Counted from the first letter of the stretch, positions 31,471-44,230 are shown. The stretch is DNA of 64,000 nt from Ichthyophis bannanicus (GCA_033557465.1 CM066033.1:589526438-589590437), one strand, 5' to 3'. Made by a program: numbers and translations. Notes: generated from the sequence alone by a model not told the origin.

Positions 31471-31619
31471 ACTCCCTAGCTGCCACATTAAGTGACCTCA
31501 GAACCAGTTGAGGTTCACCTCAGAGCAGGTATGAGGTGGTCATGGATCCCACATGGATCTTTGGTATCATCAAAGTCTGGGACAGAGGGTAGAAGTTGCA
31601 TCTAAGTCTGAAAGAGGTG

Positions 31620-32420
31620 CTGGAGTACAGCCTGACTAAACATGACACCCCGACGGGAGTCCTTGTCTAGACAATAATGGGCAGCAAAGGTATGGACAGA
31701 AGATCAAGTTGCTGCTTTGGAAATTTCATCGATGGCTACTGAGCATAGGTTTGCCATCGAGGTGGCCATGGCACAAACATTTTGAGCAGTGATATGCCCT
31801 TCGAGGGAGAGCCCTGTTTTGTCAAAGACAAATGAAATGCAGTCCGCTATCCATCTGGAGAGCTTAAGAGACAGGTAATCCCAGGAGACTGGGGTCAAAA
31901 GAGATGAACAACTGCGAGGCTTTACGATGAGCCTGAGTTCTTTAGAAGTAAAAAGCCAACGCATGCTTGCAATCAAGAGTGTGCAGGGTTGTTTCTGCTC
32001 TAGACACATGAGGCTTAGGAAAGAAAACTGGAAGGTAAATTGACTGATTTAGATGGAAGGGAGACACCACCTTCAGCATAAAGTGTGGGTGAATCTGAAG
32101 GACTACTTTATCATGGTGGAAGCAGGTATAGGGAGGATTTGCCACCAAAGCCTGAAGCTCACTAATGCGCCTAGCTGAAGTGAGGGTAATTAGGAAGATC
32201 ACTTTCCATGAGAGGAATTTAAGTGAGTTCATGGCCAGTGGTTCAAAGGTGGCTTGACGAGCTGGGCTAGAACGACACTGAGGTCCCAATCAACTGGAAG
32301 TCGTTTAATGGGAGATTTGGACAACAGGAGACCACGCATGAAACATGCTACTAGCAGTTGCGAGGAAATAGGCTATCCATCCAGCAGATGAGAGGCTGCA
32401 ATGGCACTAAGATGAACTCA
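31620..32420 (-). pseudogene. DIRS tyrosine recombinase, catalytic part (element D), decayed
   Basis: Frames 32289-31942 and 32009-31704 give LKFLSWKVIFLITLTS, ARRISELQALV (box-I Arg intact), HFMLKVVSPFHLNQSIYL, then TAQNVCAMATSMANL in place of TAHNVRAM: both the His and the Arg of the HxxR pair are replaced. A stop follows ISKAAT, where W is expected, before SVHTFAAHYC. The N-terminal core-binding domain is almost gone. Dead. Confidence 0.82.
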
Positions 32421-32429
32421 CTAAATTTG

Positions 32430-32690
32430 TCTTCAGTCCTGTCAAGCCATATCTTGGGCTGTCACATCGCCTCTTAGGAGCGTCTGGGACGCTAGCTCTA
32501 CTAGACGGGTACAACAGATCTGGAGCAGAAATGCCCTAGACTGCTGGTATCTAGCAGGGCTCCAATGAACTCGTCTTTGAGTTGGAGTGAGATGTGATTT
32601 TGGGAAGTTTATGACAAATCCCAAGTGCTATAGTACTGTTATGATATGATGCAAGGACAGCAGAGCTTCTTGGGAGGTGTCTGCCTTAAA
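32430..32690 (-). pseudogene. DIRS reverse transcriptase remnant (element D)
   Basis: Only the segment after the catalytic box remains: MGFVINFPKSHLTPTQ, then a broken VHWSPARYQQSRAFL equivalent of EFIGAxLDTRKARAYL. It abuts recombinase sequence at 32430, showing the internal deletion. Confidence 0.7.
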
Positions 32691-33758
32691 AGGGGCATAA
32701 GATCATGAAGGATGCGGTGCACTGGTGACTGCTTCCTTAGGTGCCGATGGGTACTGGAGGATCTCCAGTTCCTCCGCCCTCTGCTCTTCCTTCGATGTCA
32801 CAGTGATGGAGAGACTTTTGGCAAGGTGTCAAATGAATTCCTGGAACAACATGTCCTCTGGCAGCGACATGAGTCACTGTTGAGGTGGGGAAAGGTTCCG
32901 AAAGAAGGTTCTGGGTCTCCCCTGAATCGAGTGACTCTGAATCCGAATCAGGGGAATCAGAATCAGAGGACTCGAAGTATCGACGGGCACGGTGCTCACT
33001 GGAAGCTAGATGCCAGTACCAATGTTCCGATGTATCGATCTCAGTGAGCTGTTTGGACCTTGCACCAGTATCGGTAAGGGTTTCCAAAAAGGGCATGGGT
33101 GGGAGCGATGTCGCACCTGGAACCAGTGTCAAGGTCAGTACTAGAACCTGTACAGATGGCCCGATATCTATAGCAAAGGGTTGTACAGGTACCGAGGCTG
33201 CAAGTAGGGCTGCCAAACTACACTCAATTGCAAGTATGCGCAGGTCTATCGAGGTTGCCGATGCTTGCGTATTGGTGATGGGTATTTGTGTTACCATCCC
33301 AGAGCATGGCACCAGAAGCTCTCCAGAGGTCGATGCCTTGGGAGCATCCTGGAGCCCCTCAATGGCTTTGGAGGGCAAGGCCTCCTGCTGGGGCTGTTTG
33401 GTAGGCCGATCCACCTTAGAGGCAACCCCTGAGGGATCTCAATGCTTAGAGCGAGATCTTCCCCTGGAGGTGCCTCGGACTTCGATGCGGTCTTATGCTT
33501 GGACTTCAAGGATACCTGAGATCCAGGAGAGGACGACGAGGCCCTCAACGAAGTGGACACCAACGATAACACGTCCGAGGCGAAGAGCGTAGCTAATTTA
33601 GAAACCCAGTTCTGTAGGCCTCTGAGTCTTTTCTAGCAAAGGGGACAGATCTTTGGCTGGTGGTCTGTGCTGAGGCATTATAGACATCAGTCATGTGTGT
33701 CAGTCGCCGAGATGGCATTGGCAGTGCATTTTTTGAAACCATTAATTGGTTTCTCCAT
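32690..33758 (-). pseudogene. DIRS gag-like protein (element D), shortened
   Basis: A start Met near 33758 opens KPINGFKKCTANAISATDTHD, then a degraded CLxCLGPDH knuckle (one Cys codon and the Trp lost, a stop inside). Frames 33572-33291 and 33414-32737 follow with the SSLRASSSSPGSQVS region and the low-complexity stretch up to SDSDSPDSDSESLDSG. The conserved core and tail are deleted. Confidence 0.7.
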
Positions 33759-33829
33759 ACTCTCGATGAATATGGAAGGCTTAAGACATAAAAGAGCATT
33801 GATGCCCAAGCAGAACTTTTTTTTTTTTA

Positions 33830-36026
33830 ACAAACTATATCGTAATGATAGAACTGATCAAATTGGTGGAGGGGTTGCGCTCTATGTTAGAGAGGGCATT
33901 GAGTGAGAAAGGATTAAAGTTTTGCAGAAAACAAAATTTGCTGTAGAATCTCTATGTATTGAAATTCCATGTAAAAAGGGGAAGGCGATAGCAGTGGGGG
34001 TGTACTATCGACCGCGTAGCCAGAATGAACAAATGGATGATGAAATGCTCAAAGAAATCAAGGAAGCTAACAAAGGTTACAGCGCAGTAATAATAATGGG
34101 TGATTTCAATTACCCCAGTATCGAATGGGTCAGTGTCACAGCAGGACATGCTAGGGAAATAAAGTTCCTAGATGAAATAAAGGATTGCTTTTTGGAGCAG
34201 CTGGTTCCTGAACCGAGCAGAGGGGAAGCCATATTAGACCTAGTCCTTAGTGGAAAACCAGATCTAGTGCAAGAGATAAGGGTGTTGGGGCCACTTGGCA
34301 ATAGTGATCATAGCATGGTCACATTTGATTTAATTAATGGAGAAGGGATAGTAAGGAAATCCACAGTACTACCTTTTAACTTTTGAAAGGGAGACTATGA
34401 TAAAATGAGGAAAATAGTTAAGAAAAAACTAAAAGGAGCAGTTGCAATGGTTAAAGACTTACATCAAGCTTGGGTGTTGTTGAAAAATACTATCTTGGAA
34501 GCCCAGACCAGCTGTATTCCATGCTTTAAGAAAAGTGGAAGGAAGTCCAAAAAACTGCCAGCATGGTTTAAAGGTGAGGTCAGAGAGGCTGTTGTTGCCA
34601 AAAAAGCATCTTTCAGGAAATGGAAAAAAGAGCCAAATGACGAAAACTCGAAACAGCACAAGCTCTGGCAAGTCAAATGCAAGGCATTGATAAGGCAGGC
34701 AAAGGGAGAATTTGAGAAGAAGCTTGCTGCGGAAGCAAAAATGTAAAATAAAGACTTTTTCAAGTACATTCGTAGCAAAAATTCTGTGAGAGAGTCAGTT
34801 GGTCCATTAGATGATAGATGGGTTAAAGGGGCATTAAGAGGCGACAAGGCGATAACGGAGAGACTGAATGAATTCTTTGCTCTGGTCTTTACTGAGGAAG
34901 ATGTAGGGATGTTACCCATGACTGAAGTGGTATTTAAAGGTGCGGAAGAATTGAAGGAAATATCAATACATCGGGAAGATGTATTACAACTATTAGATAA
35001 ACTGAAGAGTAGCAAATCACCGGGGCCGGATGTTATACATCCAAGGGTGTTGAAAGAACTGAAATATGAGATTGCAGACTTGCTATTAGTAATCTGTGAA
35101 CTTTCATTAAAATCATCTGTAATACCTGAAGATTGGAGGATTGCCAATGTAACGCCAATTTTTAAAAAGGGTTCCAGGGGTGATCCGGGAAACTGCAGAC
35201 CGGTGAGCCTTACGTCAGTACCGGGAAAAATGATGGAAACCATCATAAAGAACAAAATTACTCAGCATGTAGATAGTCATGGCCAAATGGGAGACAGCCA
35301 ACATGGCTTTAGACAAGGAAGATCTTGTCTTACTAATCTGTTATGCTTTTTTGAAGATGTGAATAAATAGGTGGACAAAGGTGAGTCCATTGATATAGTG
35401 TATCAGAACTTTCAGAAAGCCTTTGACAAGGTCCCTCATCAGAGACTTTTGGCAAAACTAAAGAGTCATGGGATAGGAGGCAGTGTACTATTGTGGATCA
35501 GGAACTGGTTAAAAGACAGAAAGCAGAGGGTAGGGCTAAATGGCCAATTTTCCCAATGGAGAAAGGTAAATAGTGGTGTACCCCAGGGATCTGTGCTGGG
35601 TCCGCTGCTTTTTGACATATTCATAAATGACCTGGAAAAGGGAATAACGAGTGAGGTTAACAAATTTGCAGATGACACAAAACTATTTAAAGTTTAAAAC
35701 CCAAGAGGATTGTGGAAAATTGCAAGAGGATCTTGATAAATTGAAAGACTGGGCATCAAAATGGCAGATGAAATTTAATGTCGACAAGTGCAAAGTTATG
35801 CACCTAGGGAAGAACAACCCAAACTATGGTTACATGATGCAAGGTTCCACATTAGGAACCATCACCCAGGAAAAAGATTTAGGCGTCATTGTGGATAACA
35901 TGTTAAAACCCTCGGCCCAGTGTGCAGCGACGGCCAAGAGAGCAAATAGAATGCTAGGTATCATAAGGAAAGGAATGGAAAATAAAAAGAAAGATATTAT
36001 AATGCCTCCATATTGTTCCATGGTGA
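33830..36026 (+). pseudogene. CR1 endonuclease-reverse transcriptase, several breaks
   Basis: Endonuclease: GGGVALYVREGIE, GVYYRPRSQNEQ, IIMGDFNYPSIEW, ILDLVLSGKPDLVQ, GNSDHSMVTFDL. Linker: [134 protein letters not shown], and the catalytic KFADDTKLF at about 35670. In-frame stops at about 33904, 34386, 34746 and 35370 and a frameshift after 35690 break it. The catalytic DD is intact, so decay is moderate. Confidence 0.92.
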
Positions 36027-36030
36027 GACC

Positions 36031-36934
36031 TGTGATAAGGAAGCTTATCATAGCTCAGGAAGGAGCTATAGAAAAGGTGAAGTGACTCTGAACAAGCAAC
36101 CTGTCAGTTCTGGTAGAAATAAGAAAACAGAATTTTCCCATAAAAGACTACCAGTCCCAGAATGCACCAGGTTTCCAGCAGCCATTAGAGGAGCTGAAGT
36201 GGGGAAACGTGTGTTCAATCAGGAGGGCTATGAGGTAATCCCTAAGCACTCTTCTCAAAGGGCAGGGCCTGATTCAGCACAGCTGCGCTGTGTTAGGGAG
36301 GAGCACTCATCTAAGCAGAATAAAGGTAGAGTTTATTCTACAGAGAATTATCCTTATCCTGAGGATCATCATCATCAGAAGCAGAAGCCAAACCGGACGG
36401 ACAGAGGGAAAGAAACCCTTGGGAAGAAGGAAGAGAAAAGCCTTTGAGAGGTCTAGAAGAGTCCAGAGCAGTACGTATACTGTGAGGCATTCCAAGGGCC
36501 AGCATACACCATTGGACTGGGGAAAGCCAGAGGAATGGTGCTGCAGAGCTAGGAATCTCCAGACGCTACCTGTGAGGGAGACGGCTGCACGTGGAAGGGA
36601 CCCTAAGACCCGTGCCAGAAGGTATGTGAAGAGAGATCCAGTGTCCAGGGATCTGGATTGGAAGGCTGGACATAAGAACTGGACTACATACTGGCCAGGC
36701 TATATAGAGAGGAACTCTAACAGCAATGGAAGCTCAGGTATGAACACTGATCTATGCCCTAGCTATAACCTTGAAAGACAGCAGGGAAATAAGTATTCTC
36801 CTGAAAGTGCTCCAGTGGGAGATTCATCTGTGCCAATCCATGATATTGAACCCATGCTTGTTGAAGAAGAGGGGGTGATAGCAGTTGAAGAATCTGTTTA
36901 CATGGACTGCTCTCTGTCTAAACTCCTTTGGTGA
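36031..36934 (+). pseudogene. LTR-encoded ORF of copy 2, in two overlapping frames
   Basis: Frame 1 is open from the first base of the element (CDKEAYHSSGRSYRKGEVTL) to a stop at 36447. A second frame is open from about 36290 to 36934 and holds the C-terminal part: TPLDWGKPEEWCCRARN, KNWTTYWPGYIERNSNS, then an acidic end (EPMLVEEEGVIAVEES) and VYMDCSLSK. Copy 3 has the same frame change, so it is ancestral to this subfamily: either two overlapping genes, a spliced gene, or a frameshift inherited from one parent. No known domain. Confidence 0.45.
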
Positions 36935-37566
36935 TTTTCTGTTATAAAGTACAGCAACCATCACAAAGAAATACAAACTTGTTCTTTAATCTACTCAGAA
37001 AAGCTCCTGTGTAGGATTTCTAGCCACGCAGTAGAAAGCAAGCCAGCTAAGGGGTTTCAGCTGGATAACTGCTAGCAATTGAGCCTTACCTAATTGCTTG
37101 TGAGCTAGGAGAGAATCACTTCTGAATCTATGTGGGAAGATATAAGAAGTTAACCTGAAAAGAACAGTTTTTTTCTTTCTTTGTAGCTTTTGGTTTGTTG
37201 TTTAATACATGCTAAGAAAATATTAGCTAAGCCTACAGAAAAGACCAGTTTGTTATCAACCAGGTCTTATATCTTTTTGCTTTGCTTGCCTGACAAGTCC
37301 AAATGTTGTTTTCCTTATTTTGTTTTTTTCAAGTTTAACACTGAAAGCAAGTAACCTGATTTAGGTGCTACCAAGCATATCTGTGTTGGGAGAAATAACC
37401 CCATAAATAAATATCTTATTGGCTTTAACACTTGAGCACAACTAAATTATTGTCAGCAGCTGTGTCTGGTGTGAATGAACTGCATTGCCCACAATCCCTT
37501 GCAAATCATATAGATATATGCACTTGCCAAGACTGTGAAGATTCTCACCCAGGCAGCCGTCTGACA
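36031..37566 (+). mobile_element. LTR-like element, copy 2 (1.54 kb)
   Basis: Begins TGTGATAAGG and ends CGTCTGACA, flanked by GACC at 36027-36030 and 37567-37570. The host CR1 frame rejoins exactly when the unit and one GACC are removed. A TATAAAG lies at 36943 just after the ORF and an AATAAA at about 37406. It is nearly identical to copy 3 and clearly diverged from copy 1, though the architecture is the same. Confidence 0.75.
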
Positions 37567-37570
37567 GACC

Positions 37571-37995
37571 GCACCTTGAATATTGTGTGCAATTCTGGTC
37601 ACCGTATCTTAAAAAGGATATAGCGTTATTAGAAAAGGTTCGGAGAAGAGCCACCAAAATGGTAAAGGGGATGGAAGGATACTCCTATGAAGAAAGGCTA
37701 AAAAGGTTAGGGGTCTTTAACCTGGAAAAGAGATGGCTGAGGGGGAGATATGATAGAAGTCTATAAATTAATGAACGGAGTGGAACCGGTAAACGTAGAT
37801 CGATTGCTTACGTTATCAGAATATAGAAAGACTTGGGTACATGCTATGAAGCTACAGGGTAAACTATGTAAGACTAATAAAAGAAAATATTTTTTCATTC
37901 AACGTGTAATCAAACTCTGGAATTTGTTACCGGAGGACGTAGTAAAGGCTGTTAGTGTAGCTGTGTTTAAGAAAAGTTTGGACAAGTTCCTGTAG
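37571..37995 (+). pseudogene. CR1 C-terminal domain (continuation)
   Basis: [14 protein letters not shown] sequence ([45 protein letters not shown]), then a frame change to [38 protein letters not shown] and KKSLDKFL. This is the standard CR1 end, followed by a 190-base 3' UTR. Confidence 0.85.
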
Positions 37996-38187
37996 GAAAG
38001 GTCCATAAACCATTATTAAGAAGGGACCCAGGATATCAATGCTTGACCCAGTACAAGCATTGTGGAACCTGTCTCTTTTGGGGATACTGCTAGGTACGTA
38101 TGACCTAGATTGGCCACTGTTGGAAACAGGATACTGGGCTTGATGGACCTTGGTCTGACCCAGTATGGCATATCTTATGTTCTTATG

Positions 38188-38492
38188 AAAATAATAAAGA
38201 AAGAAGAATAAGGAAACCAGAGATGGCTTAGACGGTGCCGGTGTTGATAGAAAGGCAGACGCTATCCACAAGAAGATTTTTCTGTGGTGAAAGGATTTGC
38301 TTCCTTCTGGCTCCACGGAAAACGAAGCACTGAAGAGAGGGAGTTGGGAAGACGGGAAGGCAGCCACACAGGCACAGTGGAGTGCTCCCAAAGGCTTTCC
38401 TATTGGACGCTGGGGAGCGTTTCCATGCAGCTCAGTCTGTGCCGACGTCACTCATATGTGAAGACTACATTCCTACTTATTCCTGGAGATAT
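38188..38492. repeat. Right inverted terminal repeat of DIRS D
   Basis: The 5' leader and terminal repeat of element D resume after the CR1: GGCAGACGCTATCC, AAAGGCTTTCCTATTGGACG, CTCATATGTGAAGACTAC and ATTCCTGGAGAT at the end. It is the inverted partner of 31118-31330, which confirms that the CR1 lies inside D. Confidence 0.82.
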
Positions 38493-40700
38493 ATCCATAT
38501 ATACGCAATTTCAAATTTAACTGTAAATTTTGAAGAAAATTTGAAAGGTGGTGTGTGTGTAAGGTAGTGTTTTATGCACAGAAATAAGTGCATATAAAGT
38601 TATATTTAAAGTGTGTATAACCTGTATACATATGACTTTACATGGAATGAGCAGTGACATTTCCTGGGATGGGGGCGGGGATTGCATTTATGCACATACT
38701 TGTGTGTTTGTGTGAAGTGCCAAAGAACAGATAATAAATGTAAATACATAAATTCCCCGGGGTAAGTTTCAAAATGGAAGTATTTACACATTGCTTCAGC
38801 TTGCATAATTGCTGGTACCAACACAGGAAAGTATGCACATACTAGTTACACTTACACATGCAGTCAATTATAAAGTTACCCTCTTAGCTCATTATTTGTG
38901 TATTATAAGATTGACAAGGATTTTAAATCATGAGAATGTGATAAGATCTTGGAAAATCATTATGAATATTAAAGTCCTGAATCTAGTTAATAAAGACTTT
39001 GCTGCCATTGTATTATTCTGCAGGGTTTTAATCCTTCATCTTTACCTTCTTTCTCCTCAGTGGGGCTTGAGTGACGACTCAGAGACCTAAACTGCAACTC
39101 CGCTGCTATTGAAGCTAGTCTGTCATTTTCTGGTACACTGGAACCCCTAAAGTTTAAGGAAAATAAGCAAAAGAAAAACAATTTGAGCATTCCTATCTCA
39201 TTTCATGTGATGCAAACAGTGGGTTCTGTATTTTATTTCTACATGGGATGTTTATCTTCAGTCCCCTCACACCGAGTACAAGTTTACCCTTCCTCCACTT
39301 ACAAACATGTCTCTGGGGGAATGGTGTGTGAAGTTCATCATTAAGTTTGCCTCATTAGGGTAGCAGGGACTCTGAAGCTCCTCTGTGAATAGTTTGGTGC
39401 GTACATTTCTCTCTAATTTCAGTGTGTGTAGGTGGGGGTGAGAGGCATATAGAATGGTTCTCTTGCAAGAGTCATTCTAGCCCTGTCTCCCCAATGTATT
39501 TGTTAACGTCCACCCTCTCTGCACTAATCCCCCCTTCAACTTCCACACACTCTTTCTCCCTCTTTCCTCCTGCTCCTCCTCTCCCCCATTCTCCTCGCTT
39601 CAAATTTACCTTTTTATTATTATTTGAAAAGATTTTTGGGGAGAACAAATTCAATTTTCACCCAATGTAGAACTGCCCCCACACTAAATAATAATGATTC
39701 ATCCTAATACACAACCCACAACCCTACCCCCTACCCACAATTATACTCTCAAAATCACCCTCTCATTCTTTAGAATCCCCAAGGCTGCACAAAATTCCAA
39801 AACAGGTCCTTCTGAAAAATGACCGACCTACTACCCCCCCACACCTTGATCTGGACCTTCTATCCACTGGAGCATCCAGTCTGGGATCCTGGTCTTACTC
39901 ACTACAGCCTCTCTCTGCTTTTCTGCCATCAGGGAATAAAGGTCTCATTGACATTCAGTGCTGTTTTCTGTCCCAGCAGTGGCCTCCCTCCACTCTTCTG
40001 CTGGAGGGAGATGGAGTCCTGCTAGCATCATTTGGCTCATTCTTTTGCTGGTGGGAAATGAAGTCCCCACCAGCAGCCACCTCTTTTTCTGGCAGCCTGC
40101 AGGAGTTACCTTTGGGATGTGTAGGCTTATTTGTGCAAGTGTAAACAAACCTGTGTGTACAGACAGACGGATAGGCCATCCTCAATAAGCACTAACGCTT
40201 GGGCTAAACACGTCTAAAAACATCATTAGTATTCTGAGATGCCAAGTTCTCAAAGTATTCATTTATGTATTTCTCAATCAGCATGACTGCCAAATCAAAA
40301 TTCCATATGGAGTTGTCATTACACACTTCCACTAAACAAACGTTGTTCTACTACAAAGCTGTCATTTACTGTACCTTGTTGTAAAAGTTACCATGCAGGC
40401 TTGAACAACATGCATATTACATGGAAAATGTTTATCGGCAAAACAATCATGAAATAAGTAAAAGAAAGCAAACAGGAAAGGCTGGACAAGTTCTGTGATC
40501 ATAAACTGCTTAACAGCATGGATATCTTTATTTTGTATTAGGAGGATGGGCAGCTGTAATATTCTCAGGCAAATGTTTCCAGCAAGCTGACACCTGTATA
40601 TAAAGGAAAGGTTCTTGTAATACCCAGACACAAAAATCCTCCAATTCGTCCAACAGCCACACATCTAGTTACAAACTACAGAAAAAAAGCACTGTAGTTT
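38493..40700. other. Unassigned non-coding DNA
   Basis: No recognised repeat or gene. The ORFs are short, lack domains and have low-complexity composition (CT-rich at 39520-39600). Probably old intergenic sequence. Confidence 0.45.
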
Positions 40701-40739
40701 GAGATTACAAAATTTGTCATCTCAGTGCCCCTCTCCTCA

Positions 40740-41225
40740 TCCTTGTTCAAAACTACAGGATCAGCTGCTTTTGCTATGCAGATGATATTCTTCTGATTTA
40801 GTGTACATCCTCCCTGTCCCCACCTGATCCTTCCCAACTGAACTTATGCTTAGATTATATTGCCTCCTGGCTTTCAGTGTATCACTTAAAACTCAACCCA
40901 GACACAGGCTCTCTGTATTTCAGGAATTCCTCTTCTCCACAAATCACTCCCATGATCAAGGATACAGTCTCATTGGTGAATGCTCTGACCCATTTAGGCA
41001 TTACTCTTGATGCCCAGTTGTCATTTGATGTCCAAGTTACTTCTACCATCCACTCTCCTTTTTATTCTCTAAAGCAGATTCATTCTGTCAAGCCTTTTCT
41101 TACCTTCCAGGGCCTACATACTCTGATCTATACCCTTGTAATATCTCAGCTGGACTACTGTAACACCATCTATTGTGTCCTCCATACCACTAATCTAAAA
41201 AAACAACAACAAATTCAAAACAAGC
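40740..41225 (+). pseudogene. LINE reverse transcriptase palm fragment
   Basis: YRISCFCYADDILLI carries the catalytic YADD, followed after a stop by LNLCLDYIASWLSVYHLKLN, LGITLDAQLSFDVQV and VISQLDYCNTIYCV. The domain ends at LKKQQQIQNKH where the second LINE begins. Confidence 0.8.
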
Positions 41226-43922
41226 ACTCTAGAAGCGATCTGCGCAATCAGCTCAAACCACAAATCCACTCTACTGTTAGGAAACTTCAACCTTAAATCT
41301 ACCAACACCAAAGATGCAGAAGCTTTCCTTCAAGCAATGAGTTCATTTCAATTCACCCAAATAATTAACACCTCGACACACAGACACGGATCATCGCCAA
41401 ACCTCATCTTCGCACCCAACTATCTAATCACGAGGGGACTAATTTCAACACCTACTGTCATACCAGTACCATGGTCAGACCACCACATAATTGGAATAAA
41501 TATTGTGCCAAAAGGAGGAGAACAAGACAAACATATGGACAACACACCCACACAAAGAAGATTCAAGAGCTTCGACAGGGAGCAGTTCCTACAGGACACT
41601 ATACCACACCTAACCACTGAAACAGATGATCTAGAAGCTCAAATCGGAAACTAGAACAATACCATCAACGACGCTGCTAAAGCCACGGATCACAGACCCA
41701 AGAAAACCCGCTGCACCAAACTACAGCACAAGCCATGGTACTCAAAAGACATACGGAACGAAAAGAGGGAACTCAGAAAATTAGAACGGAGATGGAGACA
41801 CACCAAGTCATCCAATACCCAGGAACTATACCTAACAAAGCAAAAACACTACAATGAACTCATCAAACAAATAAAGAGGGAATACCACACAAACATCATA
41901 CTCAAATCCACCAACAAACCTAAAGAGCTATTCGAAATCGTGAAAATCCTCACCAAGGAACAGAAAGCAGAAAATGATGTGCAACTAAACCCACAAAAAT
42001 TTGCTGACCACATACAAGAAAAATTCAACTTGGAAGCACAACAAAGATCCAACACAACCTCAAAGCCAAACTCACCCCCCGAAAACCTGGGGCACATTCA
42101 GCATCCAATCCACAGAACAGCTCTCTCACATCATCACCGCAATCAACACAAGCACGGCACCAACAGACCCATGCCCAGTGACATGGATCAAAGCCACCAA
42201 ATCAAGCTTCATCCACACCATACACAACATGGTGCACAGTTCTCTGACCCAAGGGAACATGCCAAATCAACTAAAGCTCGCCACAATAAGACTTATCCCA
42301 AAGAAAACCACACTCGATAAAAACAATCCAGCAGCATACAGACCCATCTCAAGCATACCCCTACTGGCAAAAATAATTGAGAAGACAGTATAGCACCAGC
42401 TACAAGACCACATTGACAATCACGCACCACTAGACATCAACCAACACGGCTTCCACCCCAACCATGGGGTGGAAACACTCCTGATATACCTCTTCAATAA
42501 CATTCTTCGCATCATAGACAACTCCAAGAAAGGAATACTAATGATCTTCATTGATATTTCATCAGCATTCGACACAGTAAATCACAGAACTCTACTGGAA
42601 AGGCTACAGAACATTGGGCTACATGGATCCACCCTGAAATGGTTCCACTCATACCTAACCGACAGACAGATACAAGTCAATATAGGCCCCCAACACCTCC
42701 CGACCCATAAACGTCTTACAAGGAGCACCACAAGGATCAGCCTTATCAGCACTTTTATCAGCCAATATGCGACATCATGAAGGAACACAACATACAATAC
42801 ACAATCTATGCTGACAACATCATGATATACACACCCATCACAGTTGACAACCCGGATTACTCAAAAATAAACTGTCTCGTACACATGACCAGTTGGTTTC
42901 AAAACAACCACCTCACCATAAACTATAGCAAGACTACGGCACTAATCATCACTCGAAATACTGACTTCGTCCCTCCACACAACATCAAGATAAAAGACAC
43001 AACCATACCCATAAAACCGGAAGTAAAGTACCTCGGAGTAACCCTGGACAAGGAACTGAATCTACAATCACACAAACAGAACCTTCAAAAGCGCATACCA
43101 CAGGATTTGAATTATCCAACGCTTCAAGCCCCTCCTAGCCCCAGAGCACTTCCGTACAGTCTGCCAGGCACTAATAACCCCACTACTAGACTTCTGCAAC
43201 CCAATATACCTCAGTCTATCAAAACAAACCCTCAGACTGCTACAGTTGGCACAAAACACAGCAGCTCGCATAATTTCTGGCACAACAAGACATGAACACA
43301 TCACACCCATACTGAAAGACCTCCACTGGCTCCCAATCAGCTCACGCATCAAATATAAGACAGTCATAAACATCTTCAAGATCAAACAACAGTCATCAGC
43401 CCTCTGCCTACATACACTCATACATCCAGACAGAAGCACACGACCAAGGAGGAGAGGCACTTCCAATCGCGTTAACACCCCAAAAGACATCACCAAGGTC
43501 TGCAAGGACACAGCAGAACGAGCCCTTTCCCTGGCTGCACCAGCAATTTGGAACACCCTCCCAGATGAACTAAGACTAACAGACCTCAAAGACTTTCGGA
43601 AGCTGCTTAAGACAACACTATTCATTGATCACTATGGACACATCACATGATCTACTCAAAAAGCAAGAACAAAAGACCAACCCCCCTCCCCTGTCCCTGT
43701 ACATAATAATATAGATAGCTCATAATGTAAATAGCCCTTGTACATAAGAATGTATATAGCTCATAATATAAATAGCTCAGAAGAATCTAATATACACCAA
43801 CACAAACACACAATCTGTATCACTGTATGACCACACTTGAACCACTCTTATGATTGTTTGCTATGTAAACCGCCTTGATTAAAGGAGAAGGCGGTATAGA
43901 AAATCTTTTAAATAAATAAATA
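41226..43922 (+). mobile_element. L2-clade LINE, 5' truncated in the endonuclease
   Basis: Contains the endonuclease end, RT, C-terminal domain and a 3' UTR ending GTAAACCGCCTTGATTAAAG, GGCGGTATAGAAAATC, TAAATAAATAAATAAA. It is inserted in the LINE of 40706-44584. The tail resembles those of the SINE at 1-230 and the L2 at 16735. Confidence 0.85.
41281..43650 (+). pseudogene. L2 LINE endonuclease end, RT and C-terminal domain, broken
   Basis: Endonuclease end: FNLKSTNTKDAEAF, SPNLIFAPNYLI, VPWSDHHIIGINI. RT: TTLDKNNPAAYRPISSIPLL, NQHGFHPNHGVETLL-like sequence, IFIDISSAFDTVNHRTLLE, a frameshift through the QGAPQGSALS block, then YTIYADNIMIY where the second catalytic Asp is Asn, and VKYLGVTLDKELN. 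C-terminal domain: QNTAARIISGTT, ITPILKDLHWLPIS, SLAAPAIWNTLPDEL. At least five frame breaks. Confidence 0.87.
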
Positions 43923-43924
43923 AA

Positions 43925-44230
43925 TAAAACACCACCATTTATTAAGCAATGCCACTAAATACAATCATGTCACACCTTTTTTCCTTAAACACTACTGGCT
44001 CCCCACTTAAAGGTCCTCATGCTTACTTACAAAGCATTCTTCACTGGATTCCTAATCTATCTTTCCATGTTACTGACCCCTTACTGTCCTTCCAGGTCCC
44101 TTCGCTCACAAAACTCAAGCTTGCTGACAATGCCTCCAGTATCCCGAGCTAGGATGGAGGCCTCCTGCTATGCTTCCTTTTACTTCCTTGCACCAACATT
44201 ATGGAACTCTATCTCTATAAATATACACTG
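43925..44230 (+). pseudogene. LINE C-terminal domain remnant (continuation)
   Basis: Degraded HVTPFFLKHYWLP segment, then LTYKAFFTGFLI, a ring of frame changes, and FYFLAPTLWNSISINIH, the equivalent of APTLWNSLP in L2-type C-termini. It continues the LINE broken at 41225. Confidence 0.65.

Larger units (their letters stand above)
33815..38187 (+). mobile_element. CR1 LINE (plus), 5' truncated, split by LTR-like copy 2
   Basis: Begins inside the endonuclease (ORF1 missing), with the RT to 36026, the C-terminal domain at 37571-37995, and the 3' UTR to 38187. The end has TGGACCTTGGTCTGACCCAG and the terminal octamer-like TTATGTTCTTATG, as in CR1 of reptiles and birds. It lies in the 5' region of DIRS D, just upstream of gag. 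Removing copy 2 and one GACC restores [11 protein letters not shown]. Confidence 0.9.
31118..38492 (-). mobile_element. DIRS-type retroelement D, deleted inside and split by a CR1
   Basis: The left terminal repeat and internal complementary region are at 31118-31470, recombinase at 31620-32420, a short RT remnant at 32430-32690, gag at 32690-33758, and the right terminal repeat at 38188-38492 after a plus-strand CR1 (about 33815-38187). RNase H, most of RT and the recombinase N-terminus are deleted near 32430. Terminal sequences (CACATATGGGTGATGTCGG, CCTATTGGACGCTGGGGAGC) place it with A, B and Z. Confidence 0.82.

Noticed and set aside
38493..40700. Possible host gene or exons
   Set aside because: Short frames have no domain, no splice-site series and no match to any protein family I can recognise.
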